From a virus, in IMG/VR virus record IMGVR_UViG_3300006100_000054, positions 1 to 30,180 of that record: DNA of 30,180 nt, one strand, 5' to 3'. Below, one piece after another: positions 16,153 through 23,002 of the stretch. The notes beneath the pieces are model-generated. The model was not told the origin of the DNA. It saw only the letters and a list, made by a program, of their open reading frames with translations, and did no database searches. Both the position numbers and the translations under genes were made by a program. How positions within the stretch are numbered: the first letter of the stretch is position 1; each line of letters begins with the position of its first letter.

Positions 16153-16621
16153 ATTTTATAAATGTTGATTTGCGGTCATTTGATACAAGAGCTCTAACTG
16201 GAGTAAACCCAGTTAATAAACTTTTTAAATCTATCTTAGTATCTATTTTATATGAACCTTTGAAGTGTGTCAAATGAATTTGATCAAATAAATCAGAACA
16301 TGCTTCAATTAATTGTGGTCCACCTACGACCCAAATGATTTGATCAGGATGTTGTTGCTCAAGTGCCAATACCTTTTCAACAATGTCACCATTAATTTGT
16401 CCGGCAAATTTTACTGGTTTCTTGCTGGCAACATATACTGTTCTACCATTTAATGGCTTAGGCATTTTAGGGTCAGCCCAACTACGACTACCCATAACAA
16501 CCACATGCCCTGTGGTAAGTTTTTGAAAGTAGGCCAAGTCTTCGGCGTTATGGGGCCAAGGTAATGTTCCTTGAAAGCCCATACCGCCGTAGTAGTCTAC
16601 GGCGAATATAGCATTAATCAT
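16115..16621 (-). CDS. folA: Dihydrofolate reductase
   Basis: At 168 residues this is a standard-length DHFR. The start reads INAIFAVDYYGGMGFQG-LPWP, with the Met20-type loop (GMG) and the folate-binding LPWP; VVVMGSRSW is the NADPH-binding strand, and IIWVVGGPQLIE is the GG motif with following helix. It regenerates tetrahydrofolate consumed by the thymidylate synthase encoded directly downstream, whose start it overlaps by 38 bases. Its ATG overlaps the stop of the preceding unknown gene (ATGA), so it belongs to a longer transcript read from higher coordinates. No resistance-type or fused domain is visible. Confidence 0.95.
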   Translation of the reverse strand: MINAIFAVDYYGGMGFQGTLPWPHNAEDLAYFQKLTTGHVVVMGSRSWADPKMPKPLNGRTVYVASKKPVKFAGQINGDIVEKVLALEQQHPDQIIWVVGGPQLIEACSDLFDQIHLTHFKGSYKIDTKIDLKSLLTGFTPVRALVSNDRKSTFIKYEPIFKRITPSS

Positions 16622-16965
16622 AGATCTTTAAGTAATGAATCTGTAAAAGGTTGTACTGCTTTAGCGACGTGATCGACGCTGATAAAGAAATCCACGTTTT
16701 TAATAACGCGATCTAATTTGTGTAGCTTTTCGTTTATATCTGCTTCAAGATCCTCGGGTGCTACGCCTTCGGATAATAACTGTTGTACGTCTATATCAAC
16801 TTCTGTGCCATCAATTAAATTAACTGTAAGTCCACGGAGAACAGATACAGGTGCTTCGGCTTTGTCGACCTCTGCAAGTATCTGTTTCCATTTAGCACGT
16901 TCGGAGATAGTTAATTTAAGCCGCTTGCTTTTTCTTGGCTGTTGTTTTTTTGGTTGTTGTGCCAT
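16618..16965 (-). CDS. Conserved phage protein of unknown function
   Basis: These 115 residues start with a basic stretch (QQPKKQQPRKSKRLKL) followed by an all-alpha or mixed body with LTISERAKWKQIL, a DGTEVDID strand and a C-terminal VDFFISVDHVAKAVQPFTD segment. I recognise no named domain, but the composition is ordinary protein and I recall similar sequences from T4-like marine phages. The start lies 50 bases inside the end of the upstream gene and its stop forms an ATGA overlap with the DHFR gene. A basic tail followed by a compact domain could bind nucleic acid or a virion partner; that is a guess. Confidence 0.8.
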   Translation of the reverse strand: MAQQPKKQQPRKSKRLKLTISERAKWKQILAEVDKAEAPVSVLRGLTVNLIDGTEVDIDVQQLLSEGVAPEDLEADINEKLHKLDRVIKNVDFFISVDHVAKAVQPFTDSLLKDL

Positions 16966-17590
16966 TTGTTGTTGTCTTAAATGATGATGCTTCTTGTTCT
17001 AACTTCTCAGCTTCGGCCAATAACTGTTTGGCTTCTAATTTCATCTTAGCAGCTTGTGCGATGCGTTGGCTTGCTATTTGATCATCAGTTAATACATCAC
17101 CAACTGTGGCATTACCAGAAACTTCTACTGGTTGTGTACGGCTTGAAGGGCTTACACCTACTTCTCTACCTTCTTTCTTACCAGTCATTCCAGCACCTTT
17201 GTCTAAATCAGCTAAACGTTTGATAGCTTCTTCACCAGTAGCCATTTCGTTTAGAATCTTGTTCAATTCGTCGAGACGAACAGTACTCTTAGCGTTAGGT
17301 GTAACAACAACTTGATTGGTTGGAACTTTTTTCAAGTAGCCAGACTTATGACATACTTCTAAGCAGTTACGTCCATCGGACATAGTATGGCGGAATAATG
17401 CATCAGCCAACTCTGCAGAGTTTTGTCCTACAGCACTTTCTAATACAGCCATAACTTCGTTGTGTACCAATGATGGTAACATGTCGCTATACAATACCAA
17501 ACACATGTGCTCGTCGCCTGGAATCTGACGGTATGCCAATACGATCTTTTTATCGGCATGGCGGCCGACGTGTTTTAATACTTGTGCCAT
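16916..17590 (-). CDS. Conserved phage protein with coiled-coil and Lys/Thr tail
   Basis: The frame is open to a possible ATG at 17611, but AAGGAG lies seven bases before the ATG at 17590, giving MAQVLKHVGRHADKK, so I start it there (224 residues). The N-terminal 95 residues form a compact domain (KKIVLAYRQIPGDEHMCLVL, then LADALFRHTMSDGRNCLE). The rest is helical with AAKMKLEAKQLLAEAEKLEQ, a likely coiled coil near residue 185, and a tail rich in Thr and Lys ending KKKQAA. I recall close relatives of the first part in T4-like cyanophages, where it is unannotated. The tail shares 50 bases with the downstream gene in another frame. A structural or accessory replication role is possible; the sequence does not say. 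Confidence 0.85.
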   Translation of the reverse strand: MAQVLKHVGRHADKKIVLAYRQIPGDEHMCLVLYSDMLPSLVHNEVMAVLESAVGQNSAELADALFRHTMSDGRNCLEVCHKSGYLKKVPTNQVVVTPNAKSTVRLDELNKILNEMATGEEAIKRLADLDKGAGMTGKKEGREVGVSPSSRTQPVEVSGNATVGDVLTDDQIASQRIAQAAKMKLEAKQLLAEAEKLEQEASSFKTTTNGTTTKKTTAKKKQAA

Positions 17591-17591
17591 T

Positions 17592-17852
17592 TTATTCTCC
17601 TTGTGGCGCATCAGCGGCCGGAGTTTCCTCTGGTGCTGGTGCTTGTGCTGGTGTCAATACACCTTGTGCTTGCAAAAATGTAAATAGTTTATCATGCAAG
17701 GCTCCAACAGCAGACATCTCGTCGGCTTTAATTGCACCGCGTTGAGCTACTACTTGGATAGTTTGTAGAGCAAGCATAAGATCAGCAAGGCTTAAACTTG
17801 GGCCCTGTGGTTGTGCTTCTTGCTCTGTGGGTTGTTGTAATTCGTCAGACAT
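17592..17852 (-). CDS. Small conserved phage protein
   Basis: Eighty-six residues with Gln/Glu/Pro-rich ends around a conserved helical core (SLSLADLMLALQTIQVVAQR, then GAIKADEMSAVGALHDKLF). Acidic, no membrane segment. I recall the same core in unannotated proteins of T4-like cyanophages, always next to the gene that follows here, so the pair is probably functional together. CGGAGA lies about eight bases before the ATG. The last codons include the GGAG used as the ribosome site of the downstream gene, so the two are translationally linked. The 65-base gap upstream holds a possible late-type promoter. Confidence 0.82.
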   Translation of the reverse strand: MSDELQQPTEQEAQPQGPSLSLADLMLALQTIQVVAQRGAIKADEMSAVGALHDKLFTFLQAQGVLTPAQAPAPEETPAADAPQGE

Positions 17853-17882
17853 GTGTTTCTCCGTTTAAAAATTAACTATAGT

Positions 17883-17890
17883 TATTTACG
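17883..17890 (-). promoter_or_regulatory. Possible T4-type late promoter box (weak)
   Basis: On the minus strand the gap upstream of the gene at 17852 contains CGTAAATA, six of eight matches to the T4 late consensus TATAAATA. The palindrome TAACTATAGTTA follows directly. It is one of few intergenic spaces in this string, which makes a promoter here reasonable, but the match is imperfect and no convincing -35 is seen. Confidence 0.3.
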
Positions 17891-17917
17891 ACCTACAGTT
17901 AGAACGGAAAAATTTTC

Positions 17918-18211
17918 TTACCAATCTTCTCGCTTGTTAATAGTATCTAAAATTAGGCTAAAAAAGCTGGCTTCTCCGGGTATTTCGAATGCAGCTATTT
18001 TTTGGATGTATATAGGGGTGTTTTTATCATCGCCACCGGCATATTCGTCGCCTACATAAAATCTACCCATTAGATTTTCCCAGATCCAATCGGTTATTAC
18101 TTTATCGCTGACATGGCCATCGAAGCGTATAGGGGTAAAGTGCGGAGGACAATGTTCCATTCTCCGCAGGCCAAAAACCGCTAAGGGATTGACTTCATTT
18201 AGCTTTAGCAT
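17918..18211 (-). CDS. Conserved phage protein of unknown function
   Basis: The frame is open to 18259, but residues before the ATG at 18211 are low-complexity lysine/asparagine and overlap the upstream gene by 65 bases; the start at 18211 (MLKLNEVNPLAVF, 97 residues) overlaps it by only 17. The core reads RRMEHCPPHFTPIRFDG, then ITDWIWENLMGRFYVGDEY, then AAFEIPGEASFFSLILDTIN. I recall this pattern (CPPHF, WI-ENL-GRF, E--EASFF) from unannotated proteins of marine T4-like phages. No function is known to me. No strong ribosome site is visible, so the start is the less certain part. Confidence 0.72.
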   Translation of the reverse strand: MLKLNEVNPLAVFGLRRMEHCPPHFTPIRFDGHVSDKVITDWIWENLMGRFYVGDEYAGGDDKNTPIYIQKIAAFEIPGEASFFSLILDTINKREDW

Positions 18212-18524
18212 GTTTTTCTTTGAGTTCTTTTTTAGTTTCTTCTGAAACTTCGCCCTCAAGAATAGTCAGTTTAAAGTCTTCGGCAGTAGGTTGTTCGATA
18301 ACGATTTTCTTTAGCAAACATTCATCTGCTGTAGCTTTAAATGATTCTACCACGTCAAACTGTCTTGTGATCATTGCAATTTCGCAGGCTCTGGCCAAGT
18401 CCTCGAGACGCATTTCTAATTCCATAATACGTTCAACTGCGGCATCTAAATCTTCGGGTTTGTTGATTAATTTAGCCTCGGGTACCGGGGGTAAATCCTT
18501 TTCGTCAACTGCTGTGGTAGTCAT
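18195..18524 (-). CDS. Helical acidic phage protein
   Basis: A 109-residue protein without recognised domain. After a short disordered start (TTTAVDEKDLPPVPEAK) comes a long helix with AAVERIMELEMRLEDLARAC, which looks like a coiled coil, and a C-terminal segment ending in lysines (KKELKEKHAKAK). Predominantly acidic in the middle. The gene begins one base after the stop of the 56-residue gene upstream and its end overlaps the next gene. It fits the run of small T4-like phage genes but I cannot assign a role. Confidence 0.78.
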   Translation of the reverse strand: MTTTAVDEKDLPPVPEAKLINKPEDLDAAVERIMELEMRLEDLARACEIAMITRQFDVVESFKATADECLLKKIVIEQPTAEDFKLTILEGEVSEETKKELKEKHAKAK

Positions 18525-18525
18525 A

Positions 18526-18696
18526 TTATGCTCGTTTATTAAGATGATAGTTAAGTGTAATTAGTACAATATCAAATACAACGCCGGGCCAATTACCGTG
18601 GCTAAATTCATGTACGGCATCTAAGGCCAACCAACCAATAATAAACCAAGTAATTTCTGTATAATAACGACGATACCAATTTATAAATCCATTCAT
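18526..18696 (-). CDS. 56-residue membrane protein
   Basis: A small gene filling what would otherwise be a gap of about 170 bases. It starts with ATG at 18696, in an ATGA overlap with the SGNH-like gene stop, and ends with TAA one base from the next start. The product begins MNGFINWYRRYYTEITWF, continues with a hydrophobic stretch IIGWLALDAVHEFSHG, and has a second hydrophobic part WPGVVFDIVLITLNYHL. Two membrane segments are likely. I recall closely similar NWYxRxYTEITWF proteins in T4-like cyanophages. Function unknown; possible inner-membrane protein altering the host. Confidence 0.78.
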   Translation of the reverse strand: MNGFINWYRRYYTEITWFIIGWLALDAVHEFSHGNWPGVVFDIVLITLNYHLNKRA

Positions 18697-19091
18697 TTTG
18701 TTTCCTTAACAATTTGTTTGTATCCGGCCCAACTTGGGTGAATACCATCTGGTTGTAAACTCTTAATAGGCAAAACAACATCACCATATTCGCCCGCTAC
18801 TTTGCGTACAATCTCTTGAATGTCGGGTTTAATAGCAGGTAATATCCAGTATACACGATCTGCCTTTGTTAGTCGACGAATTGTTTGCAATTCTTCTTCG
18901 GTCTTTACGTACTTGTGATCATTAGTACCTAAACTAATGATAACAGTCTTGGCCTGGTATGGCGCTTTATCAATATTCTTGTTAACCCATTGGTAACTGT
19001 TAATACCACCCTTGGCGATTACAGCACACTCACGATCGAACATCTGCGTTCCTACAGCGATACTATCGCCCATAATTAAACATTCTAACAC
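18693..19091 (-). CDS. Short SGNH-hydrolase-like protein (3)
   Basis: This protein shows all the classic blocks: MGDSIAVGT (catalytic Ser), a conserved Gly region (AKGGINS), ISLGTNDHKY (the Asn block) and PDGIHPSWAGYK (Asp/His). It is therefore a more canonical SGNH hydrolase than the long copies at 5171 and 6080, and probably active. At about 132 residues it is short for the family. An ATG at 19106 also opens the frame, but GGAG eight bases before the GTG at 19091 makes that the better start. No signal peptide is seen. It overlaps the upstream gene by 7 bases and the next by ATGA. A deacylase acting on peptidoglycan or glycan is typical; the substrate is unknown. Confidence 0.85.
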   Translation of the reverse strand: MLECLIMGDSIAVGTQMFDRECAVIAKGGINSYQWVNKNIDKAPYQAKTVIISLGTNDHKYVKTEEELQTIRRLTKADRVYWILPAIKPDIQEIVRKVAGEYGDVVLPIKSLQPDGIHPSWAGYKQIVKETK

Positions 19092-19318
19092 TTTAACGTC
19101 TCCCATATTAATGTTGGATCATTCTTTGGTACTGCGGCCACACATTCAATATAACCTTTGTCAAATGCCTGTGCAATAATATCAGCATAGGCCTTTGGGC
19201 AAGTGGGATTGATTAAAATACCCGCACGGTTAGCTATAGTAAAATCACCTTGCAGTTGAAAACCGGGATCGCCTTGTTGTAGGGTAACCCAAGGACTTGA
19301 GCTCACAGTAAATGTCAT
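19085..19318 (-). CDS. Small conserved phage protein
   Basis: Seventy-seven residues, with PWVTLQQGDPGFQLQG near the N-terminus and RAGILINPTCPKAYADII in the middle, then a KGYIECVAAVP strand. I recall proteins with the RAG-x-I-x-P-x-CPK-x-Y pattern in marine T4-like phages, unannotated. The start forms an ATGA overlap with the stop of the 33-residue membrane protein upstream, and AGGTGAAGA lies just before it. No membrane segment or known domain. Confidence 0.8.
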   Translation of the reverse strand: MTFTVSSSPWVTLQQGDPGFQLQGDFTIANRAGILINPTCPKAYADIIAQAFDKGYIECVAAVPKNDPTLIWETLKC

Positions 19319-19416
19319 TCTTCACCTATTAGTTTAAGAATATGAATAATCAAAACGCATAGCACAAAAGCAATAGCTATTATACAAAGTGCTTCAGCGA
19401 TCCAATTTTCAATCAT
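19315..19416 (-). CDS. 33-residue membrane protein
   Basis: A micro-gene fitting exactly between its neighbours: its ATG overlaps the stop of the VWA metallopeptidase (ATGA) and its own stop overlaps the start of the next gene (ATGA). The product is one hydrophobic helix, with AEALCIIAIAFVLCVLIIHI after MIENWI, then a short charged tail KLIGEE. Such single-span peptides in phages can be holin-like or host-membrane effectors; nothing in the sequence decides. The precise double overlap is the main evidence that it is real. Confidence 0.72.
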   Translation of the reverse strand: MIENWIAEALCIIAIAFVLCVLIIHILKLIGEE

Positions 19417-20645
19417 TTCTTGGCCTCTTCCTCATAGTGTGCCCAGATACCCCACGGTGGCTCACAGTTAGGATTACCTTTGATAATCCATACAGTATCA
19501 CAGTAGTTCTCTTCGCCCCACTCACCAAACGGCATACCGTCAGTAAACATGATAAACTTCTTAGGCTCAATGCCATTCTCTTTCATGAATTCCCAGTTAG
19601 CCATAAAGTCTGTACCGCCGCCACCTTGTGGTTGGTATTCGGCAATGTCACGCAAGTTATCTGAGTTAAAATCTTCTGGATTGTAAACTTCAGTGTCAAA
19701 CGACCAAACTTTGATATTGTATTCTTCGTAGGCTTCCATGATACCACGGATTTCGCTTAAGAAGCATTTGATATCATCACCACCAATACTGCCCGATGTA
19801 TCAATAGCAATACATACATCAATCTGTTCGCCTGGCTTGGCAGCAGGTAGTATAGCATCCATATGCCAAGATTTACGGCCGGGACGAGCAAAGGTATAGT
19901 CGTTTTTAATGGTACTTTGGATTTGTTGCTCCAACAGTTCCTTCCAACCAATCTGTGGCTCTGTTAAATCTTTAATAAGACGTTTAACACCACTTGGCAA
20001 GTTACCTGCACCTGCGGCCTGTGCGGCTTGCAGTACAGCTTCTTTGATCTCATCACGGATAGCTTTCTTCTCAGCGTCGCTGAGTTTGGGCTTTTTACCG
20101 CCGTTACCTTCTTCATCGCCGTCACCATCTAAATGCTCATCTAACAGCATCTTAGCGAGATCGTCCATGTTAATTTTGTTGGCATTTTTCATTAAGTCGT
20201 CGTAGACTTCTTCTGCTGACATGCCTCTGTACTTAGAATCGTACAATACACCACATACTGTGATCTTTTCGCCAATCCGTTGCTCAATTAAATCCGCATT
20301 AACGCAGAAGTCGTCGGCAATGTTCCAAATCTTAGGATCACGTTCATTACGTCGACCCATATGGTCATAAACCGCATGAAGAACTTCGTGCCCTACAAGA
20401 AACTCTACCTGCTTCAAGGGCATGTTATTAACGAACTCGGAATTATAATAAAAACGACGTCCGTCTGTTGCGGCAGTAGGACACCAATCATCGGCATTGA
20501 CCAAATTCATACGTGTAGCAAGGTTACCAAAAAATGGTGCTTTAAGTAGCAAACCAATACGTGCTGTGATCAGTTTTTCACGAGCCGCGGTATCTACTTT
20601 AGGGTCTGTCTTTGGGCGTTCTTTAGTTAATTCTGCTGTAGTCAT
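19413..20645 (-). CDS. VWA-like domain metallopeptidase (MoxR partner)
   Basis: A 410-residue protein of the DUF2201 type, a zincin-like domain joined to a von Willebrand A-like domain. HEVLHAVYDH at residues 86-95 is the zinc site, followed by NIADDFCVNADLI (108-120), the second family motif. AIDTSGSIGG (280-289) is the MIDAS metal site of the C-terminal VWA fold. A linker around 172-186 is very acidic and glycine-rich. An upstream ATG at 20666 is in frame, but it sits at the predicted transcription start, and AAGGAA nine bases before the ATG at 20645 supports the shorter form. Next to it, upstream, is a MoxR AAA ATPase; MoxR/VWA pairs act as chaperone-like remodelling machines. It has its own promoter. 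Confidence 0.9.
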   Translation of the reverse strand: MTTAELTKERPKTDPKVDTAAREKLITARIGLLLKAPFFGNLATRMNLVNADDWCPTAATDGRRFYYNSEFVNNMPLKQVEFLVGHEVLHAVYDHMGRRNERDPKIWNIADDFCVNADLIEQRIGEKITVCGVLYDSKYRGMSAEEVYDDLMKNANKINMDDLAKMLLDEHLDGDGDEEGNGGKKPKLSDAEKKAIRDEIKEAVLQAAQAAGAGNLPSGVKRLIKDLTEPQIGWKELLEQQIQSTIKNDYTFARPGRKSWHMDAILPAAKPGEQIDVCIAIDTSGSIGGDDIKCFLSEIRGIMEAYEEYNIKVWSFDTEVYNPEDFNSDNLRDIAEYQPQGGGGTDFMANWEFMKENGIEPKKFIMFTDGMPFGEWGEENYCDTVWIIKGNPNCEPPWGIWAHYEEEAKK

Positions 20646-20672
20646 AGTCACGGATTCCTTATTCATACTTAT

Positions 20673-20701
20673 ATTATAACACTTCTTGAATTACTGGTCT
20701 G
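20673..20701 (-). promoter_or_regulatory. Promoter of the VWA metallopeptidase gene (CAGACC class)
   Basis: Minus-strand TATAAT (20673-20678), a 17-base spacer and CAGACC (20696-20701) in the -35 position. The sequence after the -10 reads ATAAGTAT, sharing the TATAAT-N4-GTAT pattern with four other promoters here. Upstream of the -35 is the conserved GCGA box. The predicted start of transcription falls at or beside 20666. Confidence 0.75.
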
Positions 20702-20719
20702 TCGCTTTTTTACAACACT
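20696..20719 (-). repeat. Upstream promoter box, copy 1
   Basis: A 24-base block covering the CAGACC hexamer and the sequence upstream of it. It matches the block at 25867-25890 at 22 of 24 positions (forward GGTCTGTCG, a T-run, then ACAACACT). A third, shorter match lies at 21938-21959. Its position over and upstream of -35 suggests a binding site for a transcription regulator. Confidence 0.7.
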
Positions 20720-20736
20720 TGTCACAGTATAAAATT

Positions 20737-20770
20737 GGGGGACTTACGGGAAAGGAACCTGCCCCCGTCC
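20737..20770 (-). terminator. Possible hairpin terminator after the MoxR gene
   Basis: On the minus strand a GGGGG run and a CCCCC run separated by 20 bases, with an alternative stem ACGGG/CCCGT inside, are followed by AATTTTATA. It lies 14 bases past the MoxR stop and upstream of the promoter of the next gene, a sensible place for termination. The stem is interrupted and the T-run short, so the call is weak. Confidence 0.35.
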
Positions 20771-20783
20771 GTGACTAAGCGGA

Positions 20784-21884
20784 TTACTTACCAGACGCCG
20801 CGATAATGTACTTACCGAAACGTGTATGGAACTCGTCAAACGATTTCATCTTACCAGGTACCATTGGTAGATTATAAGTGGTTAACGCTACACGAGCACC
20901 CATAACAACCAACTCTGTGGAAAAATTCTCCATCATAAACTTGAGAAAATTATCCGCCTGGTCATGCCATTGTTGGAGTTTATCTTTGCCCAACTTGGCA
21001 AATTGTTCCTGTAATTCGTAGCACATGGCAACAGTCAACGAGTACATAGCTGATACTTCTTTGACCTTGAGATCTTTAACCTTGCCTTGCAAAATGTCTG
21101 CTGGGTTAGGCATCTGTCCAGCAACCTTACGGTGTGCCATAAACTTAACAGCCAAACCTTCACCTACTGTACCTGCGATCAAGTCAGTCAACTCTGCGTC
21201 TGTAGCATCTTCATCTTCCAAGAACTGTGACACGAATGTCCAAGAGCGTGGAGTAGCGAATGCACGGCTTGCGGATTTAGGATCAAAGTCCATTAAGTCT
21301 TGTTTGGCAAAACCAATGTAACCTACCACGTCCTTATGGATGTTATTATTAACTGCCCATGAAAACCATGAGTCAAAGTCCTTACGCATTTCCAAGTGAA
21401 CGAAACGGTTAGCAAGTGGAGTAGGCATACGATATGTAACACCTTTGTCTGACTCACGATTACCTGCGGCTACGATTACCACATTGTCTGGCAATTTGTA
21501 TTTGCCTACACGACGATTCAAAATCAGCTGATAACCAGCGGCCTGTACAGCTGGAGCCGCAGAGTTCATTTCATCCAAGAATAAAACTACCACTGGATAC
21601 TGACTGGCAAGCTCTTCATCTGGCAAGTCGATTGGGGGAGCCCAATCCATAACTTCTTTGTTCTTATTAAAGAACGGAATACCGCGAATATCTGTCGGCT
21701 CCATTTGACCTAAACGCAAGTCAATCATATGGCCGCCAAGTTCTTCAGTTAAACTTGCAACGATTTCGCTCTTACCAATTCCGGGAGGACCCCATAGGAA
21801 TACTGGACGTTTATTTTTGAAACAACGTAAGATACGGCTACGGGCTTCTGTAGGGCTAACACTACGATTCTCAGTCACGGACAT
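20784..21884 (-). CDS. MoxR-type AAA+ ATPase
   Basis: A 366-residue AAA+ protein with GPPGIGKS (Walker A, residues 32-39), VVLFLDEMNSA (Walker B, about 99-109), an AAGNRES sensor-1 segment and the TPLANRFVHLEM motif that includes the arginine finger region. This is the MoxR branch, which works with VWA-domain partners to remodel or load metals into protein complexes. The partner is encoded directly downstream (20645 to 19413), but each gene has its own promoter and a possible terminator separates them. AAAAGGAG is six bases before the ATG. In phage the target is unknown; an effect on host or virion assembly complexes is inference. Confidence 0.92.
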   Translation of the reverse strand: MSVTENRSVSPTEARSRILRCFKNKRPVFLWGPPGIGKSEIVASLTEELGGHMIDLRLGQMEPTDIRGIPFFNKNKEVMDWAPPIDLPDEELASQYPVVVLFLDEMNSAAPAVQAAGYQLILNRRVGKYKLPDNVVIVAAGNRESDKGVTYRMPTPLANRFVHLEMRKDFDSWFSWAVNNNIHKDVVGYIGFAKQDLMDFDPKSASRAFATPRSWTFVSQFLEDEDATDAELTDLIAGTVGEGLAVKFMAHRKVAGQMPNPADILQGKVKDLKVKEVSAMYSLTVAMCYELQEQFAKLGKDKLQQWHDQADNFLKFMMENFSTELVVMGARVALTTYNLPMVPGKMKSFDEFHTRFGKYIIAASGK

Positions 21885-21914
21885 TTACTTCTCCTTTTCT
21901 TAATTGATACACAT

Positions 21915-21943
21915 ATTATAGCAAATCTTGAATTACAGGTCTG
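21915..21943 (-). promoter_or_regulatory. Promoter of the MoxR ATPase gene (CAGACC class)
   Basis: Minus-strand CAGACC (21938-21943), 17-base spacer, TATAAT (21915-21920), then ATGTGTAT. The GCGA box upstream of -35 continues to 21959 with a partial match to the other two boxes and overlaps the last codons of the gene upstream. The leader of about 30 bases contains the strong ribosome site. Confidence 0.78.
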
Positions 21944-21949
21944 TCGCTT

Positions 21950-22282
21950 TTAAGCAACAGCCTTGATTTCTAATACCTTTGCTGGGTAAGCAATATGACC
22001 ATCGAACTTGAGTTGGCTCTGCTCAAACTCTGTCATAAAGTCATCGGCCACTACACCATACCCAACAATGTACTGACGGCTACCTACATCATTCCACTCA
22101 ACTTCTGGGCGGAAGTAATTGACCAGCTCGGCAATGGCTTCGTCACTACGACCAGCTGAGCCCAATGGGTAGAAGAAATCCTCACCGCCTTTGAACTTCC
22201 AATGCTGAGGGCATTCACCTTCTCCGTCCCAATCATGGGCACCATAGTTTTCCATGTACTGACAAGTGATATGTAATTTCAT
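21950..22282 (-). CDS. Conserved phage protein of unknown function
   Basis: A 110-residue acidic protein. The first part reads HITCQYMENYGAHDWDGEG with a following PQHWKFKGGEDFF, both patterns I recall in unannotated phage proteins (Y-x-ENYG and HWKFKGG). The rest contains ELVNYFRPEVEWND and ends with a hydrophobic strand. No membrane segment or catalytic motif is evident. It is transcribed alone from a sigma70-type promoter and has AGGAG six bases before the ATG. The stop codon lies within the upstream box of the MoxR promoter. Confidence 0.82.
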   Translation of the reverse strand: MKLHITCQYMENYGAHDWDGEGECPQHWKFKGGEDFFYPLGSAGRSDEAIAELVNYFRPEVEWNDVGSRQYIVGYGVVADDFMTEFEQSQLKFDGHIAYPAKVLEIKAVA

Positions 22283-22311
22283 TGCCGCTCCTGTTTAATT
22301 ACTATACTATT

Positions 22312-22340
22312 ATTATAACAAACCTTGAATTTTGGGTCAA
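22312..22340 (-). promoter_or_regulatory. Promoter of the gene at 22282 (TTGACC class)
   Basis: Minus-strand TTGACC (22335-22340), exactly 17 bases, TATAAT (22312-22317), then AATAGTAT. This is close to the ideal bacterial sigma70 promoter. The spacer shares CAAAATTCA with the promoter at 22819. Confidence 0.85.
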
Positions 22341-22345
22341 CCAAA

Positions 22346-22789
22346 TTAGTTTGCTTCGTATGCTGGACGCAATACATTTTCCATCCACCATTGACGATGT
22401 GCAGCGGCCTGTTTAGGGCTCATTGTAATGTCAGCTTCTTTAGGCTCTGGCTTTGATTTTTTAATTTTAAGATTAGATGTCTTTACTGTGGTAAACAGTT
22501 TTTTTTGCACCGGTTTCTTAGCAGGACGAGCAAAAGGATTTTCGTCCTTGATCAAACTGGTAAGCAGGCCTGTAGCCTCAGGTGTATTATGATTAGGATA
22601 TGAAATGGCTAAGTTAGTGAGTACATACTTAGCGGCATCATTCTTAGTCATTGGCGTAGGCAAGATTGCCATTGAAATGTCTGTATCACCAAGTTTAGCC
22701 AACTGTTGGGCACGGCTAATTTCGTTAGCAGTACGGAATTTTAAAACACCATTCATACGGCTAAAACCTGCAAATTGAACTGTCGTCAT
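22346..22789 (-). CDS. Conserved phage protein of unknown function
   Basis: A 147-residue protein starting MTTVQFAGFSRMNGVLKF, then SRAQQLAKLGDTDISMAIL, a pattern I recall in unannotated proteins of large myoviruses. The second half is a basic linker (KKPVQKKLF, KIKKSKPEPK) and a tail with AAAHRQWWMENVLRPAYEAN. No enzyme motif. It is a single-gene unit with its own promoter and AAGGAG seven bases before the ATG. The N-terminal part may be a small globular domain tethered by a flexible basic linker; DNA binding is a possibility only. Confidence 0.82.
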   Translation of the reverse strand: MTTVQFAGFSRMNGVLKFRTANEISRAQQLAKLGDTDISMAILPTPMTKNDAAKYVLTNLAISYPNHNTPEATGLLTSLIKDENPFARPAKKPVQKKLFTTVKTSNLKIKKSKPEPKEADITMSPKQAAAHRQWWMENVLRPAYEAN

Positions 22790-22818
22790 TGCTACTCCTT
22801 ATTAGTTACTATACAAGT

Positions 22819-22847
22819 ATTATAGCAAATAATGAATTTTGGGTCAA
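22819..22847 (-). promoter_or_regulatory. Promoter of the gene at 22789 (TTGACC class)
   Basis: Minus-strand TTGACC (22842-22847), 17-base spacer, TATAAT (22819-22824), then ACTTGTAT. The stop codon (TGA, 22844-22846) of the 50-residue gene upstream is inside the -35 hexamer. Confidence 0.87.
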
Positions 22848-22996
22848 CCGAAATCTGCACTCTTTTTGTGCTTGGGCTGGCGTTTATAGCGGGTTTTGAG
22901 CTCCACTTTTTTAGCCTTAAAGGGACTGTTGCTCAAAAACAACACCTTATGAGCACGAGTTTTTTGTGGGATTTTTACAACGATTTTATCCATCAT
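22844..22996 (-). CDS. 50-residue basic protein
   Basis: A small gene filling the space between two promoters. It starts with a double ATG (22996 and 22993) and ends with TGA within the -35 of the next promoter. The product is strongly basic: MDKIVVKIPQKTRAHKVLF, then SPFKAKKVELKTRYKRQPKH and KKSADFG. I recall similar short proteins with an FKAK/FRAK-x-V...Y-R...KHK-S pattern in T4-like marine phages. The -10 element ends six bases before the first ATG, so the message probably has no leader or almost none. The antisense frame is also open but has no such support. DNA or RNA binding is plausible from charge alone. Confidence 0.75.
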   Translation of the reverse strand: MMDKIVVKIPQKTRAHKVLFLSNSPFKAKKVELKTRYKRQPKHKKSADFG

Positions 22997-23002
22997 ACTG
23001 TA

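Noticed and set aside
19413-21884. Interpreting the MoxR/VWA pair as bacterial chromosomal DNA
   Set aside because: Its neighbours on both sides are small phage-type genes on the same strand, with the same promoter family and compaction, so it is part of the phage-like region.
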